Source: Actinomadura sp. NBRC 104412 (lineage in GTDB: Bacteria > Actinomycetota > Actinomycetes > Streptosporangiales > Streptosporangiaceae). Taken from it: DNA of 64,000 bases. The notes beneath the pieces are model-generated. The model ran no database searches. It saw only the letters and a list, made by a program, of their open reading frames with translations, and was not told the DNA's origin. Location: NCBI RefSeq assembly GCF_030269515.1, contig NZ_BSTM01000032.1:16788-80787 (forward strand), in the 5' to 3' direction. A program made the position numbers and the translations under genes. Of this stretch, positions 54,609 to 63,374 are shown one piece after another (the first letter of the stretch is position 1; the number at the start of each line of letters is the position of its first letter).

Positions 54609-54977
54609 GCGCTCTCCCGGTGAGGACGAGACCGCCGTCGGATGCCGCCCGCCATGGTCCCGTCGGGGCCTGGACCACGGACTCGATCATGGTTTCGTTT
54701 CGTCGGCCGGTCCGGCGGACCACGGTGACGCGGCACCCAGTGCCGTCGTGATTCTTTCACCTCGTCCGGCGGCCGTCCACCCCGGGTTTTCGGGCATCGA
54801 AACGGAACTTTAGGGGCCCGCCGAATCGAGCCGCGGACGCCTTCGCATGTATCGCATGACACATTACTCATTTTGTTGTGGAGTTTCGCGGAACTTCGCG
54901 GATATTCGGGGTTGTCCGAAGGGTAAGGGATGCGGAAAATTGCAGGGAATCCGAGGGCGGCGACGCGGAGGTGTCTG
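54609..54977. promoter_or_regulatory. divergent promoter region of fxsA and fxsT
   Basis: No gene is seen in this 369-bp gap. It is AT-rich near 54845-54910, holds the shared motif TCGCATGACACA (54852-54863) and a short direct repeat TTCGCGGA (about 54886-54902). It should contain both divergent promoters. Confidence 0.5.
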
Positions 54978-57512
54978 ATGTCCGACCCACGCCGGGGCGC
55001 GGCACGGTCGACGGGGGCGGCGGGACATGTACCCGAGGTGTGGGGCAGGATCCCGCCGCGCAACAAGAACTTCACCGGCCGCAAGGAGCTGCTCGCCCGG
55101 CTGCGCGACGGCATCACCGGCCAGGTCACGGCGGTGGTCCCGCACGCACTGCACGGCCTCGGCGGCGTCGGCAAGACGCAGATGGCCGTCGAGTACGCCT
55201 ACCGGTTCCGCTCCGAGTACGACCTGGTCTGGTGGATCCCCGCCGACCAGCCCGTCCTCGTCCGCTCCTCGCTGGCCGGGCTCGCGCCGTTCCTGGGGCT
55301 GCCGCCCGCCACCGCCAGCGGCATCGAGGAGGCCGCGAACGCGGTGCTCGACGCGCTGCGCCGCGGCGACCCGTTCGACAAGTGGCTGCTGATCTTCGAC
55401 AACGCCGACCAGCCCGAGGACCTCAACGAGGTCCTGCCCCGCGGCCCCGGCCATGTCCTGATCACGTCCCGGAACCACCGGTGGGAGGGCGTGGTCGACA
55501 CGGTCGCGGTCGACGTGTTCAGCCGTGACGAGAGCATCGAGTTCCTCAACAAGCGCGTGCCCAAGGGCATCAGCAAGGCCGACGCCGACCGGCTCGCCGA
55601 CGAGCTGGGCGACCTGCCGCTCGCGCTCGAACAGGCGGGCGCCCTCCAGGCCGAGACCGGCATGGGCGTCCGCGAGTACCTGAAGCTGCTGTCGGAACGC
55701 ACCAGCCAGCTCCTCGCCGAGGGCAAGCCGACCGAGTACCCGGCCTCGATGACCGCCGCCTGGAGCCTCTCGGTCGCCAGCCTGAACGAGAAGCTTCCCG
55801 AAGCCGTCCAGCTCCTGAGGCGCTGCGCGTTCTTCGGGCCCGAGCCGATCCCCAGGGACGCCTTCAGCCAGCCGCGCCTCGAGCTGGGGGCCGAGCTCAC
55901 CGCTCTCATCGGCGACCCCATCCGGCTGAGCCGGGTGATCGGTGAACTGGGCCGGTACGCCCTGGCGCGGCTCGACATCCCCGCCCGCACCCTCCAGGTG
56001 CACCGGCTGATCCAGGCCCTGCTCCGGGACGAGCTGCCCCCGGACGAACAGGAGCGGATGCGCCATGAGGTGCATCTGATGCTCGCCGGATACGCCCCCG
56101 CCGACCCGTACGACCCCGCGAGCCGGTCGCGCTACTCGAGCCTGCTCGGCCACATCCTGCCCGCGGCCGTCGGTGAGAGCTCCGCGCCGGAGGCCCGCCG
56201 CCTGTCCATCGACATCGTGCGTTACCTGTACGGCATCGGCGACCTCGGATTCGCCCGCGCCCTGGCGGAGAAGTTCCTGCCGATCTGGACGAAGCAGTCG
56301 GGCGAAGAGCACAAGGACGTTCTCGAGCTGCGGATGGAACACGCCAACATCATGCGCGAGCTGGGCGAGTACCAGCTCTCGTCCAAGCTGAACCAGGCGA
56401 CGCTCGCCGTCGCCGAACGGGTCCTCGGTGAGGACGACCCGCTGACCCTGCGGTTCTTCCGGGGCGAGTGCGCCGACCTGCGCGCGCTGGGCGAGTTCGA
56501 AAGGGCGCGTGAACACGACGAGCAGTTGCTGGCCCGGTACGAGGCCAGATTCGGCCCCGAGGACCCCGGGACCGTCCTGACCATCAACAACCTGGCCGTC
56601 GACTGCGGGCTCAACAGTCAGTACGTGCGCGCCAAGCAACTGATGGAGCGCGCTTACCAAAGCCTTCTGTCGACCGGTGAAGCGGACAAGTCGACCCTGC
56701 TCCTCATCTGGAGCGGCCTGGCCCGGTCGGTCCGGCTCTGCGGCGACTACTCCGAGGCGTGCGACCTCGGGGAGGACGCCTACGCGTTCGGCCTGGAGGA
56801 GTTCGGGATCGAGTTCAGCTGGACCCTGCGCACCGCCAAGGACCTCTCCATTGCCTGGCGGCGGCTCGGCGACCTCGAACGCGCCGGGGAACTCGCCGAG
56901 GACGTGCACACGCGCACCGTCCGGCAGTACGGCCTCGACCATCCCGACACCCTTGCCGCCGCCATGTGCCTCGCGAACTACCTGCGGACCCGTGGCGAGA
57001 TCGACGCCGCGATGGACCTGGCCGCCGACACCGTACGGCGCTACCCGCGGGTCTACGGGCACACCCACCCGTACAACTACGGCTGCATGGGCAACCTGGC
57101 CATCATGCACCGCGTGCAGAACGACCCTCAGGCCGCCAGGAAACTGAACGAGCAGGCGCTGGCCGGGCTGGAGACCAAACTGGGCCGCGACCACCACTAC
57201 TCGCTCACGGTTGCCACCAACCTCGCCAGCGACCTGGCCGCGCTGGGCGACTACGAGAACGCGGCCCGCCTTGGACAGGGCACGCTCCGCCGCCTGCGCG
57301 CCGTGATGGGTGACATGCACCCGATGACGTTGTGCTGCGCGAGCAACCTGACGGCCGATTTGAGGGCGCTCGGGGAGAAGGACGAGGCGGAGAAGCTCTT
57401 CGAGCAGACCAAGGCGGCCTACGCCCAGGTGATGGGCCTCGAACACGCCGACGCCGTGGTGTTCCTCGAAGGGCGGCACCTCGACGCCGACTTCGACCCG
57501 CCGCCCATCTGA
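54978..57512 (+). CDS. FxsT-like NB-ARC/TPR protein
   Basis: 844 aa. An N-terminal RNKNFTGRKELLARLRDGI block is followed by P-loop LHGLGGVGKTQM (60-67), Walker B WLLIFDNADQ and GDLPLALEQAGA (NB-ARC GLPLA motif). A winged-helix section and about ten TPR/Kinesin-light-chain-like repeats follow (for example YGLDHPDTLAAAMCLANYLR) to the end HLDADFDPPPI. This is the FxSxx-COOH system TPR protein type. I chose the ATG at 54978 with GGAGG 7 bases upstream. It is divergent from the precursor and convergent with the maturase (9-bp gap). It shares NB-ARC/TPR design with the 1406-aa protein of the VMAP operon. Confidence 0.88.
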   Translation: MSDPRRGAARSTGAAGHVPEVWGRIPPRNKNFTGRKELLARLRDGITGQVTAVVPHALHGLGGVGKTQMAVEYAYRFRSEYDLVWWIPADQPVLVRSSLAGLAPFLGLPPATASGIEEAANAVLDALRRGDPFDKWLLIFDNADQPEDLNEVLPRGPGHVLITSRNHRWEGVVDTVAVDVFSRDESIEFLNKRVPKGISKADADRLADELGDLPLALEQAGALQAETGMGVREYLKLLSERTSQLLAEGKPTEYPASMTAAWSLSVASLNEKLPEAVQLLRRCAFFGPEPIPRDAFSQPRLELGAELTALIGDPIRLSRVIGELGRYALARLDIPARTLQVHRLIQALLRDELPPDEQERMRHEVHLMLAGYAPADPYDPASRSRYSSLLGHILPAAVGESSAPEARRLSIDIVRYLYGIGDLGFARALAEKFLPIWTKQSGEEHKDVLELRMEHANIMRELGEYQLSSKLNQATLAVAERVLGEDDPLTLRFFRGECADLRALGEFERAREHDEQLLARYEARFGPEDPGTVLTINNLAVDCGLNSQYVRAKQLMERAYQSLLSTGEADKSTLLLIWSGLARSVRLCGDYSEACDLGEDAYAFGLEEFGIEFSWTLRTAKDLSIAWRRLGDLERAGELAEDVHTRTVRQYGLDHPDTLAAAMCLANYLRTRGEIDAAMDLAADTVRRYPRVYGHTHPYNYGCMGNLAIMHRVQNDPQAARKLNEQALAGLETKLGRDHHYSLTVATNLASDLAALGDYENAARLGQGTLRRLRAVMGDMHPMTLCCASNLTADLRALGEKDEAEKLFEQTKAAYAQVMGLEHADAVVFLEGRHLDADFDPPPI

Positions 57513-57521
57513 TCCGCGCTC

Positions 57522-58751
57522 TCAGGTGCCCGGCTGGAGGGCGCGCACGTCCCTGGACAGGACGTCGTGGATGTGGGTGATGAGCCGGTACAGATCCTCG
57601 CAGTAGACCGAAGGGTTCAGGAAGCCGCTGCCCGAACGGTAGCGGTGGACGTAGTGGCCGCCCCCGCACACACGATGGACCGCGCATTCGCGGCAAGCGG
57701 ACGCCAGGGCGCGCGGCCCGATCTGGCGGGCCACGATCGGCGGCAGCATCAGCGCCGAGTCGAACGGGTCGCGGGAGACGTGCAAAGGCGTACCCGTGGC
57801 GCCCTCGAACGCCGACTTGAGCGAATCCACCTGCTCGATCTGGCCGTTGGTCTCCACCACGACCACCGAGATGGGGCCCAGCCCTACCGTCTCGTGGGTC
57901 ACGCGCAGACCGAGCAGTAACCTCAGGACCGAGGTGAACAGCCGGATCCGGGTCTCCCGCACCTCCGCGCCGTACCAGCGGTCGAACACCTTGATGAGCC
58001 AGTCCCCGTACGGCGTCGACCTGTCCCGGGGACGTCCCGGCGGCGGGGCGTCCCAGTTGCCGTGCGGCAGCAGGAAGTCCACGGCCGGAGGGTCGAAGTC
58101 GAGCAGGGCCTCGTAGGTCCGCACCGGGTCGTTGCGCAGGTCGATCGTACTGAGCAGGCCGCCGAAGAGCCGCCGGTACCGCGGCGAGGTCAGCGCGGCG
58201 AGCCCCGCGCGCACGGCCTGGTAGCTCCCCCGCCCGTCGGCGCGCCGCCGGTGCAGGTCATGGGCCTCCTCGTCGCCGTCCATGCTGACGCCGACGCAGA
58301 TGTCCAGCTCGTCGAACAGGTCCAGGAAGAACGGATCGAGCAGCACCCCGTTGGTCTGGACGCTCAGCGCGACCTCCACGTCCGGCATGGCCTCGCGCAG
58401 GGTGGTGGCGACGTAGCGAAGGTGCTCCACGCCCGCCAGCAGCGGCTCGCCCCCGTGCAGGACCACGTCCACCTTGGGCAGCAGGTTCGCCCTTGCGTGC
58501 TCGGCGATCCTGCGCGCCACCATGTCCACGATGGGACGGCTCATGCGCCGCGGCTGCCGGCGCCAGCCCTGGTCCGCCATCTCGTACATGTAGCAGTAGT
58601 CGCAGGCCAGGTTGCAGCGGCTGTGCACCTTGATGACGAACTCGCGGAAGGGCGTCGGGCGCCATCCCGCTTCGAGCAGGGCGCGGACGTCCAGCGCCTC
58701 CGGCCACTCCGGCCGGCGGGCCTCCGGCCCCCGCCTCTCGTCAGTGGCCAC
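57522..58751 (-). CDS. FxsB-like radical SAM/SPASM peptide maturase
   Basis: 409 aa. The radical-SAM cluster is C46-x3-C50-x2-C53 (SRCNLACDYCYMYE), followed by VLHGGEPLLAG and SVQTNGVLLD. The C-terminal SPASM region has C353, C356, C362 (CRECAVHRVCGGGHY) and C384 (NPSVYCEDL). This CGGGHY-HRYR-GF-NPSVYC pattern is that of FxsB, the cyclophane-forming maturase of FxSxx-COOH peptides. It would crosslink the Phe ring of the precursor core to a side-chain carbon two residues on. The GTG at 58751 has GGGGAGG 8 bases upstream. Confidence 0.9.
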   Translation of the reverse strand: MATDERRGPEARRPEWPEALDVRALLEAGWRPTPFREFVIKVHSRCNLACDYCYMYEMADQGWRRQPRRMSRPIVDMVARRIAEHARANLLPKVDVVLHGGEPLLAGVEHLRYVATTLREAMPDVEVALSVQTNGVLLDPFFLDLFDELDICVGVSMDGDEEAHDLHRRRADGRGSYQAVRAGLAALTSPRYRRLFGGLLSTIDLRNDPVRTYEALLDFDPPAVDFLLPHGNWDAPPPGRPRDRSTPYGDWLIKVFDRWYGAEVRETRIRLFTSVLRLLLGLRVTHETVGLGPISVVVVETNGQIEQVDSLKSAFEGATGTPLHVSRDPFDSALMLPPIVARQIGPRALASACRECAVHRVCGGGHYVHRYRSGSGFLNPSVYCEDLYRLITHIHDVLSRDVRALQPGT

Positions 58752-58835
58752 GCGGACGACCTCCCCGGGGTGAGTCCCAGCGCGGCACTGCGCATCATGA
58801 CCCTTTTGCCCGCTTATGAGGCATTTACATGATCA

Positions 58836-59354
58836 CTAAACCCGGTCGTCGACGATCGCCCATCGTTCGTGATCGCGCCAGACACCATCGATCCTGATCA
58901 GCCCGCGGGACAACCCCTCGCGGCGCAACCCGGCCTTCGCGGCCACCCTCATCGACGCCACGTTCCCCGGCTGGATGTCCGCCTCCAGCCGATGCAGCCG
59001 CAGCGCCCCGAACCCGTACCGCACCGCCTGCCGCACCGCCTCGGTCATGTACCCATTCCCCTGATACGGCACGAACGCCCCGTACCCGAGCACCCCTCGC
59101 TCGTACGCACCCCGCTCGATCCGGCTGATGCTGGCAAAGCCCACGATCTGCCCGGTGGACCGCAGGCACACCACGAACCCCACACCCGTGACCCCATCGA
59201 ACCCCGCCACGTACTCCGTATAGTCCTGCGGCGACGTTGGCACCGACACCCACGGCCGGTGCAGCCCGATGCTGTCCTTCGCGAGCGCGACGAACTCGTC
59301 CCGATCCTCGATCGACATGCGCCGCAGAACCACCCGCGACTCCTCAGCCTCCAC
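58836..59354 (-). CDS. GNAT N-acetyltransferase (RimJ-like)
   Basis: 172 aa. It has RVVLRRMSIEDRDEFVALAK at the N-terminus, the acetyl-CoA loop YQGNGYMTEAVRQAVRYGF, and LEADIQPGNVASMRVAAKAG. This is the ribosomal-protein-alanine acetyltransferase-like class. The GTG at 59354 is preceded by TAGATT (TAnnnT) 7 bases upstream, which suggests a leaderless mRNA; GTG 59390 would add 12 residues. It lies 84 bp upstream of the maturase gene on the same strand and could be a tailoring enzyme of the locus, though such genes are common anywhere. Confidence 0.85.
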   Translation of the reverse strand: MEAEESRVVLRRMSIEDRDEFVALAKDSIGLHRPWVSVPTSPQDYTEYVAGFDGVTGVGFVVCLRSTGQIVGFASISRIERGAYERGVLGYGAFVPYQGNGYMTEAVRQAVRYGFGALRLHRLEADIQPGNVASMRVAAKAGLRREGLSRGLIRIDGVWRDHERWAIVDDRV

Positions 59355-59765
59355 CGCCCAAAATCTACGCGATCCCCCAGAAACCCCCACGCCCCACCCT
59401 CACAAGCCATCGCCAGCGAAAGACAGACCCAACCTGCGTCCATCACCCTGGGACGGCGGCAGATCCCCGCCCCCACTCGGAAGCGTCCGAACTGCTCATG
59501 TTCCGTACTGCTACGCGAAGGCCGTCCGGATAAATCTCGCAGGCCGCCGGCAACAGTGGTCACACGCTGTGGGCAGCGGCGACTTCGTGGATTGCCGCAC
59601 GCATTGGCGGGTTGCCACAGGACCGGGTGCTATGCCAGACCCCGTTGTTGTTACGCGTCCGGTCGTAGAAAGCGGCGACGCAACTAGCGTCGCAGCAGAT
59701 CTTCAACCGACGCACACCACGAAGGCGACCCAGCGCCAGCCTCCCCGGCAGGCATGGTGACGAAC
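59355..59765. other. intergenic region, no gene seen
   Basis: Left part of the debris zone between the acetyltransferase and the helicase. It holds a small perfect stem GCGACGC (59675-59681) / GCGTCGC (59687-59693). No frame is supported. Confidence 0.5.
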
Positions 59766-60018
59766 CGTGACTCGCGTCGATCCCGGTCAGCCGCTGCAGG
59801 GCGGTGCCGACGAAGGTAGGTCACAAATGGCCCGTCACCAGCAGGAAGGTGGCGAGGATGCCGACCCGTACGCCGGGGTTGCGGAGCTGCCGGACCAGCA
59901 GGCGCGGGCTCGTCGCCTGAGAGGCGGCCGGCGACGGCAGCCCGATCAGCGGCGCGATCAACGCGGCGAGCGCCAGCGCGCTGAGCGTCGTGAACGCGAT
60001 CCACGACGCCGCGTCCGC
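59766..60018 (-). pseudogene. MFS transporter fragment
   Basis: WIAFTTLSALALAALIAPLI and LVRQLRNPGVRVGILATFLL are the middle of a DHA1-type MFS transporter. The frame breaks after VTGHL, and FVGTALQRLTGIDAS continues in the next frame. Both ends are missing. It is a remnant. Confidence 0.6.
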
Positions 60019-60039
60019 TTCGCTCGCGCGGGCGCTCCC

Positions 60040-60145
60040 TGCCGCGCTCGCGAAGCACCTCGTCCCCTGGTACGCCGACCTCGACATCGACCTGCGCCTG
60101 AACACCCCGGTCGACGGGGTCGACGAACGCGGCGTGACTACCTAG
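60040..60145 (+). pseudogene. FAD-dependent oxidoreductase fragment
   Basis: KHLVPWYADLDIDLRLN followed by TPVDGVDERGVTT resembles the mid-part of NADH-dehydrogenase-like flavoproteins. It ends at a stop at 60143-60145 and lacks the flanking domains. It lies just beyond the MFS fragment and partly faces it. Confidence 0.4.
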
Positions 60146-60329
60146 AGTCTGCGGCTTGGGTCTGCCCCGCGTCGATGCGCATGGCTGTGATCAGAGGCCG
60201 TGCCTCCGTGAGGGTAACTGCGTTGGACATGAGCAGCGGGGGCGAGGTCCCCTCCGCATGGCGCAGGAAGTCGGCTGCTGCCCTGTGACCGCCCGGCAAG
60301 TCTCGTTGGAGACGGGCGTCTTGCGCGTG

Positions 60330-63300
60330 TCACCTGTCTTCGGGGAGCCAGCGGCTCAGGCGGGTCCTCGGTACGCTCGCCGCGACGTGCCAGAGTTGGT
60401 GCCTGGGGTCCCATCTCGCCTGAACCAGACGCTTGGCCTCGTCCTTCTCCGCGAATGGAACGCGCAGGTAGAGGCGGCCGTCGACCACGTCGCCGGGGGA
60501 GATCCCATCTTCCGGCGTCGTCTTCGCGGATTGATGGGGCGCCGGGCGCCAAGAGCGGGCGGGCCGGTCCATGCGGGCGCGGTCGACGATGCGGCGTACG
60601 CGTTCGCAGGACGTCGGGTCGGTGATCCGCATCATCAGATCGGTCGAGCCGCCGTGGGCCAGCAGGTTCAAGGAGCCGTGCCAGAGGACGGTGTCGTCAA
60701 CGATCAGGACTTTCTCGTGCATGCGCTCGCGAACCTCGATCTGGCAGTCGGCCGACCGCAATGTCGCGACGAGGTCGGCTTCCTTCGTGCCGGGTTCGTG
60801 TGGCCGCGTGTGGACGGTGACTCGCACGCCTGCGGCGATACGCGGTGCGAGACGCCGGAGCCAGTACCTCACCGGGTTCGCGGCCAGGAAGGCGCAGTAG
60901 ATGTCGATGCTGCGGCGGGCGCGCGCGATGTCCCATTCGACGCCGCGGGAGACTTCGTCGGCGGGGAAGAACGCGGGCCTCGCCAGCTCTTCAGGGGCCA
61001 GGCCGCTCAGGTCGGCTGCGCTGCGTACCGGGACGAGTTCCTCGACCGGGAGCCGCTGGGCGTGCTTCTCGAAGTACCCGAGCATCCGGGCGGCCTCGCT
61101 CGCGGGGCTGAGCTTGCGGTGCATGAACTCGGTGTTGGCGACCAGGACGAGATGGTCCTGTGCGCGGCTCAGCGCGACGTTCAGCAACCGGCAGGTGGCC
61201 GAGGACAGCCCGACACCCTCGTAGAAGTAGCCGAGCCGGTCGCCGGCTCCCGCGACGGTATCGATCACCACGAGCGGACGCTGGCTTCCCTGGAAGCGGT
61301 GGACGGTGTCCACCACACCATCGTAGGTCTCGCCGAAGCGGTGGGTCAGGCTCGCGTTCAGCGCCTTCTTCTGGTTCTTGTAAGGGCAGATGACGGCGAG
61401 CCGGTCGGCCGGTCCTTCCCCTTCAGCGTGCATGGTGTGCTTGCGGGCAGGCAGGACCTTGTCGTACTGCAAGCCTCGGATCAGCTCGTGGATCACGGCT
61501 TCGTGGACGGCGTTGGTGGTATGGGCGTTCCTTCTTCCCCGGTCCGGGACCCGGCTGGAGGTGTCGATGAGCACCAGCTGGCCCTCGATCAGGGGTGAGG
61601 GCGGCAGCCGTGTCCCCTCCTGCCGGCCGGTCAGCAGCGGCGCGTCCGGATAGGCGACTTCGTTCACCACCGCGCAGATCGCCCGGCGCATGCGGTACTG
61701 CTCGTTGAGCGCGACCATCCTGGAGTCGCCAACGCGGGCGCCGCCCTGCGGATCGACGAGCCCGGCGGCGTGGAACGCATCCCGGTCCATCCACAGCCGC
61801 GAGTGCTCCTTGTCCTGGGCCCGTGCCTTGCGGTTGTTCGAACCGCGCGTGACGGCGGGCAACTGCCGGAAGTCACCGGCCAACACGACCCGCTTGCGGG
61901 CCAGGCCCGCCGTGTACCAGGCGGACGGCAGGTTCACCATCCCCGCCTCGTCGATGACGACGACATCGGTTTCGTCCAGCAGCCGGCGGCTTTGAACCGC
62001 CTTGGACACCGTCGTGCCTAGCACCCGGCAGCGGCTCCGTACCGTGTCCGCGATCTTCTGGCGTTCCTTCTGCAGGTCGTCGAGTCGCCGCTGTAGCAGG
62101 GCGGCGTCCTCCTGCAGCCGCGCCACCGGAGCCAGCCCCTGCACCTGGGCGAGGATACTTGGCAAGGTCGAGTCGATGGCGGCCAGTTCTGTTTCGCAAT
62201 GCTGGTAGTTCGCCCAAGCGTCTCTGAGCCGCTCCGAGCAGACTCCCCAAGTAAGGCGATGGTGATACAGCTTGTAGCCGAGCGCATCCAGCTTCGCCTG
62301 CTTGCGTTGGGCGAACAGCCCCGAAGGGATCCCGATTTGGGCCATCTGCTCCTGGACCCACGCGATCTGACTGGCGGCAGCGTTCACTCCCGCCTCGGCA
62401 TCGCGGACCGCCTGGCCGGTGGCAGCCAGCCGCCGCCAGAGCTCATGGCGCTCGGTGGTGACGCGCGCCGCCTCCTCGTGGCAGGCGATGCCTTCGTGTA
62501 TCGCGGCAAGTTCCGTCGTGACCCCCGCGATCTCGGCGTCCAGCTCGCCGGCCAGCCTGTCGGCGATGCGGCGCTGGTCGATCTGCTCCCCGTACTTCTC
62601 GGCGAGCGACGCTACGGCGATCTGCCCGGCGCGCTGCACCAGTCCCGAGACGAACTCGGGTTCCCGGTCCAGCAGGTCGCATATCCGCAGCAGCGCCTGG
62701 TCGACCGCGACGTGCGTGGGCGCCAGAAAGAGCACGCGCAGGCCCTGCCGGTAGCAGCCCTCGACGATGCTCGCGACCACCTCGGTCTTCCCGGTGCCCG
62801 GCGGACCCCAGACGAAGGTCAGCTCGCTGCCGAGCGCCTGTTCCACGGCGCGTCGCTGCCGAGTGTTCAGCTGGCGGTTCCAATACCCCGGGACGAATCG
62901 TTCCGTGTCGGCGCACCGGCCGATCTTCGGCTTGCCCTGACCGACCAGCCACCCCGCGGCGGTGAGATTGATCGCCGGTGCGCCTGCGCCCAACTGCTCC
63001 AACCGCTCGGTCAGCGCCACGAGGCCGGCGGTGTCGTCCTCGACCAGCTGCGCGTTTGCCGGCGCGGTACCCAGGTCGGCCTCGGTGGTCACCCGGATTT
63101 TCCCGTCCGGGCACCGTGCCGCTTCGGCGCGTTCCCATGGGCCGCGGGACCGGGACGTCCGGATCAGCAGGTCCTTGTCGCCGAAGGCTTCCTTCCATCC
63201 CTTGCAGGTGAACCGGTACTCCCGCTCGGCGCCGGACTGCTGGACGAGTCGACCGTCACGTAGCGACACCTTTTCGGCATTCGTCATGTCGTCGTGCAGA

Positions 63301-63374
63301 ATCGCCGCGATCTCCAACTGCACCGCATGGTGCAGATGGGCTGTGGGGTACGGCCCGGCTTGCTTCTCCGCCAT
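60330..63374 (-). CDS. superfamily 1 helicase-PLD nuclease-DUF5710 fusion (Mokosh II-like)
   Basis: 1014 aa, cytoplasmic. The SF1 (Upf1/Dna2-like, COG1112 type) helicase has Walker A WGPPGTGKTEV (190-197), Walker B VVVIDEAGMV (about 470), and late motifs VDTVHRFQGSQRPLVVID and LLNVALSRAQDHLVLVAN; a coiled-coil-like insertion (about 265-430) splits the core. A phospholipase-D domain follows with MHEKVLIVDD (HxK-x4-D, about 885) and HGSLNLLAHGG; only one HKD motif is seen. The end (about 965-1012) is DUF5710-like (YLRVPFAEKDEAKRLVQ). Helicase plus PLD nuclease in one chain is the layout of the type II Mokosh anti-phage protein. The ATG at 63374 has GGAAGGA upstream. Confidence 0.85.
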   Translation of the reverse strand: MAEKQAGPYPTAHLHHAVQLEIAAILHDDMTNAEKVSLRDGRLVQQSGAEREYRFTCKGWKEAFGDKDLLIRTSRSRGPWERAEAARCPDGKIRVTTEADLGTAPANAQLVEDDTAGLVALTERLEQLGAGAPAINLTAAGWLVGQGKPKIGRCADTERFVPGYWNRQLNTRQRRAVEQALGSELTFVWGPPGTGKTEVVASIVEGCYRQGLRVLFLAPTHVAVDQALLRICDLLDREPEFVSGLVQRAGQIAVASLAEKYGEQIDQRRIADRLAGELDAEIAGVTTELAAIHEGIACHEEAARVTTERHELWRRLAATGQAVRDAEAGVNAAASQIAWVQEQMAQIGIPSGLFAQRKQAKLDALGYKLYHHRLTWGVCSERLRDAWANYQHCETELAAIDSTLPSILAQVQGLAPVARLQEDAALLQRRLDDLQKERQKIADTVRSRCRVLGTTVSKAVQSRRLLDETDVVVIDEAGMVNLPSAWYTAGLARKRVVLAGDFRQLPAVTRGSNNRKARAQDKEHSRLWMDRDAFHAAGLVDPQGGARVGDSRMVALNEQYRMRRAICAVVNEVAYPDAPLLTGRQEGTRLPPSPLIEGQLVLIDTSSRVPDRGRRNAHTTNAVHEAVIHELIRGLQYDKVLPARKHTMHAEGEGPADRLAVICPYKNQKKALNASLTHRFGETYDGVVDTVHRFQGSQRPLVVIDTVAGAGDRLGYFYEGVGLSSATCRLLNVALSRAQDHLVLVANTEFMHRKLSPASEAARMLGYFEKHAQRLPVEELVPVRSAADLSGLAPEELARPAFFPADEVSRGVEWDIARARRSIDIYCAFLAANPVRYWLRRLAPRIAAGVRVTVHTRPHEPGTKEADLVATLRSADCQIEVRERMHEKVLIVDDTVLWHGSLNLLAHGGSTDLMMRITDPTSCERVRRIVDRARMDRPARSWRPAPHQSAKTTPEDGISPGDVVDGRLYLRVPFAEKDEAKRLVQARWDPRHQLWHVAASVPRTRLSRWLPEDR

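Noticed and set aside
54864..57479. Minus-strand frame of 871 codons that would encode FxsA-side protein
   Set aside because: Antisense to the FxsT-like gene, which has NB-ARC and TPR motifs.
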